Source: Aquabacterium sp. OR-4 (GTDB lineage Bacteria; Pseudomonadota; Gammaproteobacteria; Burkholderiales; Burkholderiaceae_C). Taken from it: 64,000 nt of DNA. The position numbers and the translations under genes were made by a program. Location: NCBI RefSeq assembly GCF_025290835.2, contig NZ_JAOCQD020000002.1, positions 1,116,001 to 1,180,000 of the forward strand, written 5' to 3'. Position 1 is the stretch's first letter; the number at the start of each line of letters is the position of its first letter. This document shows positions 33,548 to 40,045 of the stretch, one piece after another. The notes beneath the pieces were generated by a model. It was not told the origin of the DNA and did not search any database. It saw only the letters and a list, made by a program, of their open reading frames with translations.

Positions 33548-34930
33548 TCAGGCCACCTGACGGGCCGCGGCGCGGCCGGCCAGCGCGCCAAAGGTGACGG
33601 CGGTGCTCAGGCCCATGGCGGGCAGATAGCCCCAGCACGAGGGGCCCGACACGCTGCGCGCGCTGCCGCCTCCGGCAAAGACGTTGGGCAATGCCGAGCC
33701 GTCGCCGCGCAGCACGCGGGCGCTGGCGTCGATCTGCAGGCCGCCCTGGGTATGGAAGATGGCGCCGCACACCTTCAGGGCACGGTAGGGGCCAGCCGGG
33801 GGCGGGCTGTCGGGCCAGGGCCGGCCCAGGGCATCGGCGCGGCCGGCGCGCTGCGCTTGGTGGACGTCGTCCAGCACGGCCGCCAGCACCGCGGCGTCGG
33901 CCCCGATGGCCGCCGCCAGGCCGGCCCGCGTGGGGCTGTCGCGCATGGCGCCCAGCGCGCGCAGCTGGCGGGTCTCGAGCACGTAGTCGCAACGCGCCTC
34001 GATGGCCGCATCGATGATGACCCAGGCCTGGCCGCCGGGCTGCGCCAGCACCGCGTGCACCATGCCGGAGATGTCTTCGGTTTCGTGCACGAAGCGCTGT
34101 CCCTGGGCATTGACCAGCAGGCCGCCCTCGACCATGAAGCCGGGCGGCACGGGGATGGCCTGCGGATCGGCCAGCATGCCGTAGCCCTGGTAGGCGCCCA
34201 TGTCGGCCAGCGCCGCGCCCAAGGCCGCGCCAGCGGTGATGGCATCGCCGCGGTTGCCTTCATGGCCATTGCAGCGCGCGGCGGCCACCTCGGGCATGTG
34301 GCGCGCCACCATGTGCGCATTGGCCGCAAAGCCGCCGGCCGCCAGCACCAGCGCGCCGCAGCCGATGAGCTCACGCGAGCCATCGGGGCGCTCGATGGCG
34401 ACGCCCTGCGCGCGGCCCTGCCCGTCGCTGATGACCTCGGCCAGGCGCGCTTCGGTCAGCACGTCCACCTGCGCGCTGGCCAGGCGCGCGTGCAGCAGCT
34501 GCACCATGTCGATGCCGGTGTGGCCAGGCCAGCCGTGCACGCGGGCGCGGCTGTGGCCATAGCTGGGCTTGAAGCGCAGGTCCAGGTCCCAGGGCAGGTC
34601 ATGCGCCTGCACCAGCCAGTCCAGGCAGGGGCCGGATTGCTCGGCAATCGCACGGGCCAGCGCGGCATCGGTTCGGCCGCGGGTCTTGGCCATGATGTCG
34701 GCGTACAGCGTGTCGGCGTCGTCGTCGATGCCATGGGCGCGCTGTGCCGCCGTGCCGGCGGCGCAGACCAGGCCTTGCGACATGCCGGTGGTGCCCAGTG
34801 GCACGGCGTCGCGCTCCAGCAGCAGCACCGCTGCACCGGCATCGCGCGCAGCCAGTGCCGCCGTTGCGCCGCAGGCGCCGCCGCCCACCACGATCACGGG
34901 CACCGTGAATTCGAAGTCGGGCCGTGTCAC
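33548..34930 (-). CDS. FAD-dependent dehydrogenase (fumarate reductase / ketosteroid dehydrogenase type)
   Basis: 460 residues from GTG 34930, chosen because a short AGGTG lies upstream and because this start overlaps the stop of a 47-residue frame (GTGA). FAD-binding VPVIVVGGGACGATAALAARDAG is at the start, GALVLAAGGFAANAHMVARHM near 195, and the C-terminal GGSARSVSGPSCWGYLPAMG closes the flavin site. The family (FAD_binding_2) includes 3-ketosteroid delta1-dehydrogenases, urocanate reductases and fumarate reductases, which add or remove H2 across a C-C bond next to a carbonyl. No secretion signal. Could dehydrogenate a ring intermediate of the pathway. Substrate unknown. Confidence 0.88.
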   Translation of the reverse strand: MTRPDFEFTVPVIVVGGGACGATAALAARDAGAAVLLLERDAVPLGTTGMSQGLVCAAGTAAQRAHGIDDDADTLYADIMAKTRGRTDAALARAIAEQSGPCLDWLVQAHDLPWDLDLRFKPSYGHSRARVHGWPGHTGIDMVQLLHARLASAQVDVLTEARLAEVISDGQGRAQGVAIERPDGSRELIGCGALVLAAGGFAANAHMVARHMPEVAAARCNGHEGNRGDAITAGAALGAALADMGAYQGYGMLADPQAIPVPPGFMVEGGLLVNAQGQRFVHETEDISGMVHAVLAQPGGQAWVIIDAAIEARCDYVLETRQLRALGAMRDSPTRAGLAAAIGADAAVLAAVLDDVHQAQRAGRADALGRPWPDSPPPAGPYRALKVCGAIFHTQGGLQIDASARVLRGDGSALPNVFAGGGSARSVSGPSCWGYLPAMGLSTAVTFGALAGRAAARQVA

Positions 34931-35070
34931 GCGTAGCACCTGACGCCGTCCACGGCGCAGGGCAGGATCGCCTGCATCAGTTCCAGATCGATCGGCGGCG
35001 CTGGTGCCGGGGCCGGCGCGGAGGCAACACACCCGAACAGGGCGCGCAGTGCGGCAGTGAGGAAGGTCAT
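34927..35070 (-). CDS. Small 47-residue ORF coupled to the flavoprotein dehydrogenase
   Basis: ATG 35070 to TGA 34927-34929 encodes 47 residues: a hydrophobic start MTFLTAALRALFGCVAS, a Pro/Ala linker PAPAPAP, then IDLELMQAILPCAVDGVRC. The GTG of the dehydrogenase gene sits in its stop (GTGA, 4-nt overlap), the same coupling used throughout the window. The hydrophobic start with a Cys could be a small lipoprotein or leader-like peptide, though the lipobox is poor. It may be a real accessory peptide or a translational leader. No clear ribosome-binding site precedes it, so the confidence is low. Confidence 0.35.
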   Translation of the reverse strand: MTFLTAALRALFGCVASAPAPAPAPPIDLELMQAILPCAVDGVRCYA

Positions 35071-35273
35071 CGGCCCGTGTCAAGCAAGTCGCGATGCACC
35101 ATGGTCGGCCGCGCCGGCCCCGGCAGCCAACACGCGCTGGCCGTCTATCCACTGAGCGAACCCGGCCCCGCGCTGTGCACCTGTTCAACAGGTGGACGGC
35201 TGGCCGGCTGCACTTGCCGGCGTGGGCCGCCGGCGTGCACGCTGGCGGCCGTATCGACCCCGAAAGATCGCCT

Positions 35274-35954
35274 GTGAGTTCCATTGCCGCCCCCCACAGC
35301 CTGGATGCCGACTACCAGCGCGCCGGCTTCGGTGCCACCCTGCCCTTCGGCCGCCGGCCGGCCTTGATCGTGGTCGATGTGGTGCAGGCCTATGTGCAGC
35401 CCGGCAGCGGGCTGTATGCGCAGGGCTTCGTCGATGCGCTGGCGCCAAACCGCCGCATCGTGGCGGCTGCGCGGGCGGCCGGCGTGCCGGTGATCTTCAC
35501 GCGCGTGGCCTATGACGCCCAGGGACGCGACGGCGGCCTGTTCTTCCGCAAGGTGCCGGCGCTGCGCGCCTTCACCCCCGGATCGCCGCTGGGGGCCTGG
35601 GCCGACGGGCTGGCGCCGCTGCACAGCGAGACGGTGGTCACCAAGCAGTACGCCTCGGCCTTCTTCGGCACCACGCTGGCTTCCACCTTGACGGCCTGCG
35701 GCATCGACACGGCCGTCATCACCGGCTTCTCGACCTCGGGCTGCGTGCGGGCCACCGCGCTGGACGCCCTGCAGCACGGCTTTGCGCCTTTTGTGGTGCG
35801 CGACGCCTGCGGCGAACGCGATGCGCGCCCGCAGGAGGCCAACCTGTTCGACCTGCAGGCCAAGTACGCCGAGGTGATCAGCGAGGCGCAGGCGATCGAA
35901 CAGCTCTCGCGCAGCGCCGGCGCGGCCATGGGCGCTGACGCATGGCCACGCTGA
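35274..35954 (+). CDS. Isochorismatase-fold amidohydrolase 2
   Basis: 226 residues from GTG 35274; further upstream starts give Arg/Pro-rich sequence. Triad residues are in place: Asp in ALIVVDVVQAYVQPGSG near residue 34, Lys in ETVVTKQYASAFFGT near 124 and Cys in ITGFSTSGCVRATALDA near 157. Similar to N-carbamoylsarcosine amidase and maleamate amidase relatives, and a paralogue of the protein at 17525-18199. Its stop lies 13 nt inside the next gene, the [2Fe-2S] subunit of a molybdenum hydroxylase. Expected reaction: hydrolysis of a linear amide or ureide with release of ammonia. Confidence 0.88.
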   Translation: MSSIAAPHSLDADYQRAGFGATLPFGRRPALIVVDVVQAYVQPGSGLYAQGFVDALAPNRRIVAAARAAGVPVIFTRVAYDAQGRDGGLFFRKVPALRAFTPGSPLGAWADGLAPLHSETVVTKQYASAFFGTTLASTLTACGIDTAVITGFSTSGCVRATALDALQHGFAPFVVRDACGERDARPQEANLFDLQAKYAEVISEAQAIEQLSRSAGAAMGADAWPR

Positions 35955-36397
35955 ACCTCAACGGCCAGCGCGTCACGGTCGATGCGCCGCCGGAGATGCC
36001 GCTGCTGTGGGTGCTGCGCGACAGGCTCGATCTGCGCGGCAGCAAGTACGGCTGCGGCGTCGCGCAGTGCCGCGCCTGCACCGTGCATCTGAACGGCACG
36101 GCCACGCCATCCTGTGTGCTGCCCATCGGCGCACTGGACGGCAAGGCCCAGGTGGTCAGCATCGAAGGCCTGAAGGGCCGGGTGGCCGATACCGTGCGGG
36201 CGGCCTGGGTCGAGCTGGGCGTGGCGCAATGCGGCTATTGCCAGGCCGGCCAGGTGATGGGCGCCGTGGCCCTGCTGAGCCGCAACCCGAAGCCCGATGA
36301 TGCGGCCATCGACGACGCGATGTCGGCCCACCTGTGCCGTTGCGGCACCTACCCGCGCATCCGCGCCGCCATCCACCTGGCCGCCAGCCGGCTTTGA
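35942..36397 (+). CDS. [2Fe-2S] small subunit of a molybdenum hydroxylase (IorA/NicA type)
   Basis: 151 residues, normal for the family. The plant-ferredoxin-like cluster motif is KYGCGVAQCRACTVHLNG near residue 35 with a further Cys in TPSC, and the second [2Fe-2S] domain has QCGYCQAGQVMG and HLCRCGTYPRI. It carries electrons from the molybdenum site of a large subunit, whose only candidate in the window is encoded 30 kb away at 3432-5588. Electrons would then go to a cytochrome c (49768-50169 is a candidate). No Tat signal of its own; it would have to be co-exported with the Tat-bearing large subunit. The gene overlaps the amidase gene upstream. Confidence 0.92.
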   Translation: MATLNLNGQRVTVDAPPEMPLLWVLRDRLDLRGSKYGCGVAQCRACTVHLNGTATPSCVLPIGALDGKAQVVSIEGLKGRVADTVRAAWVELGVAQCGYCQAGQVMGAVALLSRNPKPDDAAIDDAMSAHLCRCGTYPRIRAAIHLAASRL

Positions 36398-36398
36398 C

Positions 36399-37610
36399 AT
36401 GCGCACCAGCCCCCTGCCCCGCCTCGTCGTGCTTGCCCTGTCGGCCTGGATCACCAGTGTGGGCGCGCAGGAGCCACCGCCCCGTGACGAGGCGAACGCC
36501 GCCTTCTGGTGGCGCATCGACCACCCGGCGTCGAACCCGCTGGACGCGCCCTATGCCTCGTACCGCCCGCTGGCCAGGCTGGCCGGCGCGCCCGGGCCGT
36601 TTCTGCCCACCGCGGACCCAGGCCGCACCACGCTGCCCGCACCGGCGCTGGACGAGGCCGCGCGCTTCGTGGCGTCCAGCCAAGGCAAGGCCCTGATCGT
36701 GGTGCACCGTGGTGTGGTGCAGCTCGAGCGCTACTTCGACGGCAGCGATGCCGAGACCGCGTTCAGCGCACACAGCATGGCCAAGACCCTGGGGGCGGCC
36801 GCCCTCGGCGTGGCCCTGCGCGAGGGCCACATCCAGTCGCTCGACCAGCCGGCCTCCACCTGGCTGACCGAGTGGCGCGATCCGGCCCGCGCGGGCATCA
36901 CGCTGCGCCAGCTGCTCACCATGAGCGGCGGCTTCCGCAACCTGCCCAGCAAGGATCTGGGCAGCCACTACATCCAGCTTCACTACGGTGCCGATGTCGA
37001 GGCCATCGTGCGGGCCGCCCCGGTGGCCTATGCCCCGGGCAGTGATTTCGCCTGGGACAACGACAACTCGCACGCCCTGGGCCTGGTGATCGAGCGCGCC
37101 ACTGGCCAGCGCTACCTGGACTATGTCTCGGCAAAGCTCTGGCAGCCGCTGGGCGCCAGCGATGCCGAGCAACTGCTCGACCGCTCCGGCGGCCGTGCCA
37201 TGGCCTACTGCTGCGTGTGGTCCAGGCCGCGCGACTGGGTGCGCCTGGGCCAGATGCTGCTTGACGAGGGCCGCTGGCAAGGTCGGCGGCTGCTGGACGA
37301 AGCCTTTGTGCGCGCGCTGCGAGCGCCTTCGGCGGCCAACCCGCTGTTCGGGTTTCAGGTCAATGTGGGCCCGGCCTGGCAGGACCCGCGCTTGAACCGC
37401 CGTGCCCTGGCCCAGGGCGACGACCAGGTGGCGGCGGTGGCACCCGATCTGTTCTACCTCAGCGGCGTGGGCGGCCAGCAGCTGGTCATCGTGCCCAGCG
37501 AGCAGCTGGTGATCCTGCGCGTCGGCAAGGCCTCACCCGCTTGGCGCGACCATGTGCTGCCGAACCTGCTGGCCGGCGCCCTGCGCGCCGGGGCTGCGAA
37601 CCAGCGCTGA
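36399..37610 (+). CDS. Serine beta-lactamase-family (class C-like) hydrolase, exported
   Basis: 403 residues from ATG 36399, 1 bp after the preceding stop. N-terminal signal MRTSPLPRLVVLALSAWITSVGAQ with a likely cut after VGA. The nucleophile motif SMAK (in FSAHSMAKTLGAA, near residue 127) matches SxxK of beta-lactamase/esterase (EstB) proteins. The second motif is not the usual YxN but WDNDNSHALGL, and the third region reads GVGGQQLVIVP in place of KTG. Periplasmic ester or amide hydrolysis (not penicillin resistance) is the likely role. It ends a three-gene operon with the amidase and the [2Fe-2S] subunit and is convergent with the SUMF1 gene. Confidence 0.88.
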   Translation: MRTSPLPRLVVLALSAWITSVGAQEPPPRDEANAAFWWRIDHPASNPLDAPYASYRPLARLAGAPGPFLPTADPGRTTLPAPALDEAARFVASSQGKALIVVHRGVVQLERYFDGSDAETAFSAHSMAKTLGAAALGVALREGHIQSLDQPASTWLTEWRDPARAGITLRQLLTMSGGFRNLPSKDLGSHYIQLHYGADVEAIVRAAPVAYAPGSDFAWDNDNSHALGLVIERATGQRYLDYVSAKLWQPLGASDAEQLLDRSGGRAMAYCCVWSRPRDWVRLGQMLLDEGRWQGRRLLDEAFVRALRAPSAANPLFGFQVNVGPAWQDPRLNRRALAQGDDQVAAVAPDLFYLSGVGGQQLVIVPSEQLVILRVGKASPAWRDHVLPNLLAGALRAGAANQR

Positions 37611-37634
37611 GCCACCGCCCCGCGGCGCGGCGTG

Positions 37635-38570
37635 CTACAGGCTGCGCGCCACGCGGAAGCCGAAGACGTTGGTGCGGGTGTCAGGCCCGTAACCACCGCG
37701 GTAGGCCGGCCGCGTGCGGTCAGGGCCACTGATCCACGCACCGCCGCGCAGGCCACGGGCGGCACAGCCCGGCGTCTCGTCGGCGCGGCCGTCGAGCGCG
37801 GCATCGGCGCGTGCGTAGGCAGCCGGGTCGTAGCAGTCTTGCACCCATTCCCACACATTGCCCAGCATGTCGTGCAGGCCGAAGGCGTTGGGCCGGAAGC
37901 TGCCCACCGGGGCGGCGACGAAATGGCCGTCCTGGCAGGCGTGGCGTTCGCGCCAGGTGTAGCCGTCGGCGGCAGCGGTCTGGTCGGCCACATTGGCATA
38001 CAGGCAGGCCTGCGCCGGGTCGTCGCCCCAGGGGCGGCTGCGGTGGCTGCCGGCACGGGCGGCGTATTCCCACTCGGCCTCGCTGGCCAGGCGGTAGGCC
38101 TGACCGCTGCGCTGGCTGAGCCAGCGCAGGTAGGCCTGCGCGTCATGCCAGCTGACGCAAACCACCGGGTGGTGCTCGCCCTGGGCGTAACCGGGATCGC
38201 GCCATTGCAGGCCCGGGCGCGGGGCCAGCCGGTGGTCCTGCGCCAGCCAGCCCAGGCAGGACGGTCCGGCGGGGTCGCGCTCGGCGCTGGTGACATGGCC
38301 GGTGTCGGCCACGAAGCGCCGGAACTGGCCCACGCTGACCTCTTCGCGGCCCAGCGCAAAACGCCGGGCAATGTGCAGCTCGCGCACCGGGCCCTCATGG
38401 CCATCGGCGGCGCGCCCGGCCTCGTCGTCCGGGCTGCCCATGCGCAGACGTCCCGGTTCCACGGCCATCAGCGCCGGGCAGTCCGGGCAATCGAGAAAAG
38501 CCTCGGCCGCCAAGGCGCGCACGGCCAGCAGCAGGGCCGCCACGGCCAACAGCCCGGGCCGGCGCGGCAT
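37635..38570 (-). CDS. SUMF1/FGE-domain protein, exported, lacking FGE cysteines
   Basis: 311 residues from ATG 38570, overlapping the amine oxidase stop (TGATG). Signal peptide MPRRPGLLAVAALLLAVRALA. The SUMF1 fold is clear: PGRLRMGSPDDEAGR, EEVSVGQFRRFVADTGH, PVVCVSWHDAQAYLRWLS, EAEWEYAARAGS, DMLGNVWEWVQD and the closing GLRGGAWISGPDRTRPAYR ... VFGFRVARSL. Formylglycine-generating enzymes have a catalytic Cys pair in that last region; here no Cys is present there and no sulfatase gene is nearby. So it is probably not a sulfatase activator, and may be a structural or copper-independent relative with an unknown task. Coupled with an amine oxidase and a TonB receptor. Confidence 0.85.
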   Translation of the reverse strand: MPRRPGLLAVAALLLAVRALAAEAFLDCPDCPALMAVEPGRLRMGSPDDEAGRAADGHEGPVRELHIARRFALGREEVSVGQFRRFVADTGHVTSAERDPAGPSCLGWLAQDHRLAPRPGLQWRDPGYAQGEHHPVVCVSWHDAQAYLRWLSQRSGQAYRLASEAEWEYAARAGSHRSRPWGDDPAQACLYANVADQTAAADGYTWRERHACQDGHFVAAPVGSFRPNAFGLHDMLGNVWEWVQDCYDPAAYARADAALDGRADETPGCAARGLRGGAWISGPDRTRPAYRGGYGPDTRTNVFGFRVARSL

Positions 38571-40045
38571 CACGCCAGCCGTTCCAGCACCTGCATGGCC
38601 GTGCGTTCGGCCGACTCGCATGCGGCTTCGAGGCCGACATGGGTGCGCCCGAGGTGGTCGCCGGCAAAGTGCAGGTTGCCCACGGGCTGCTGCAGCAGGG
38701 CCTCGTAGCGCCCGATGTCGCCCGGTGCATAGCTGGCGATGTGCCCACGCGCGCCAGGCACCGCGCCCCAGTGATGCACATGGGTCACGGTGACATGGCC
38801 GCGCGAGGCCGGCCGCAGGCGGGCCAGCGTGTCGACCACATAGCGCCCGATCGCCTCGGTGTCCATCGAGCGCAGAGCCTGCACGCCATCACCGCTGATG
38901 TAGGCGCCGATGACGCCGTTGGCATCGGTTTCGGACGGCAGATGGAAGAAGCGCTCGATCGGCCCGTCGGTCCACATCTCGGCCGCCGCGCCGTCCTGCT
39001 TCCAGAACGGGCCGTCCACCGACATGAACACCTGCACCACGTCGGTATGGCGCACGGCGCGCCAGGCCGCGCGCTTCAAGGCCGGCACCGGCCCATCGAC
39101 GCGCAGGTTCTTCAGCACGGCAAACGGCATCGTCGAGATGCAGGCGCGGGCATGGTGGACCGACCCTTCGGCGCAGCGCACCGCCACCGACTTGTCGCCG
39201 GCCTGGATCTGCTGCACGAAGCGGTTCAGCAGCACCGGCCGCTGCAGCGAGGCCGCCATCGCATCGGTCAGCGCGCTGGTGCCGCCGCGCACGCGGTGCG
39301 AGCGGCCGGCGCGGGCTTCCCAGCCGTAGTACAGCGTGCGGCGCACGAAGTGCAGGGCATTGGCCTCGTCGAGGTTGGTGCCAGGCGCGTGCACGTCCAT
39401 CAGGCGCAGGGCCTCGGGCGAAGCGCCGAGCTTGGCGAAATACTGGCGCAGTGAGAGCTGGTCGAGCCACGCAAACTCGGGCTTGAGCCAGTCGTTCAGG
39501 TCCTTGAGCCCGCAGTCCTGGTTCAGAAAGTGCGAGATCAGCTGCGAAGGCGTCTTCGAGATCTCCGCGCCCACCAGCCGGTTCAGCGGCGTGCTGGCCC
39601 AGGGCGTGCGCGAGACCGGCTGGCCGTAGACGCTGTAGGCCGCCGGGCCGCTGCCGACGATGTCGCGCGAGCCGGCTGGCGGCAGGATCAGCTCAACGCC
39701 CAGATCGCTTGCATTGGCCCGCACGCGCCCGTAGCCGGCGCCCACGGTGCCCGCACCCAGCTCGGGCCGGCCCGGCACGTCACGCGCCGTCCAGCAGCGC
39801 CCGCCGACACGGCCGCTGGCCTCCAGCACGCTGACCGACAGCCCGGCCTGCTGCAGCAAGCGCGCCGCATGCAGGCCGGCAATGCCGGCACCCAGGATCA
39901 GCACATCGCTCGGGGCCGCCGCGGCCCTGGCCATGTGCGGCAGCCCGACCAGGCTGGCCGCACCGCCCAGCAGCGCGGCGCGGCGGGTGAGCGCCGGCTG
40001 CGGCTGTGCAGCGGCCGGCGTCGGGCTCGTCAGCGGCTTGTCCAT
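38570..40045 (-). CDS. Flavin amine oxidase family protein, Tat-exported
   Basis: 491 residues. A twin-arginine-like start (TRRAALLGGAASLVGLPHMARA, residues 20-41) suggests periplasmic export. FAD-binding VLILGAGIAGLHAARLLQQ is followed by VLEASGRVGGRCWTARD, the GG motif of monoamine oxidases, and the C-terminal GNLHFAGDHLGRTHVGLEAACESA completes the flavin site. The family oxidises amines, amino acids or saturated rings to release aldehyde and ammonia or to desaturate. Both ends overlap neighbours in TGATG (SUMF1 downstream, TonB receptor upstream), so all three are translated together and probably act in the envelope on the imported or adsorbed substrate. Confidence 0.88.
   Translation of the reverse strand: MDKPLTSPTPAAAQPQPALTRRAALLGGAASLVGLPHMARAAAAPSDVLILGAGIAGLHAARLLQQAGLSVSVLEASGRVGGRCWTARDVPGRPELGAGTVGAGYGRVRANASDLGVELILPPAGSRDIVGSGPAAYSVYGQPVSRTPWASTPLNRLVGAEISKTPSQLISHFLNQDCGLKDLNDWLKPEFAWLDQLSLRQYFAKLGASPEALRLMDVHAPGTNLDEANALHFVRRTLYYGWEARAGRSHRVRGGTSALTDAMAASLQRPVLLNRFVQQIQAGDKSVAVRCAEGSVHHARACISTMPFAVLKNLRVDGPVPALKRAAWRAVRHTDVVQVFMSVDGPFWKQDGAAAEMWTDGPIERFFHLPSETDANGVIGAYISGDGVQALRSMDTEAIGRYVVDTLARLRPASRGHVTVTHVHHWGAVPGARGHIASYAPGDIGRYEALLQQPVGNLHFAGDHLGRTHVGLEAACESAERTAMQVLERLA

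Noticed and set aside
36399..37610. Antibiotic-resistance beta-lactamase
   Set aside because: SxxK is present, but the YxN and KTG regions are altered and the gene is embedded in a catabolic operon; a class C-like esterase or amidase is more likely.
37635..38570. Sulfatase-activating formylglycine-generating enzyme
   Set aside because: The Cys pair of the active site is absent and no sulfatase gene is in the window.
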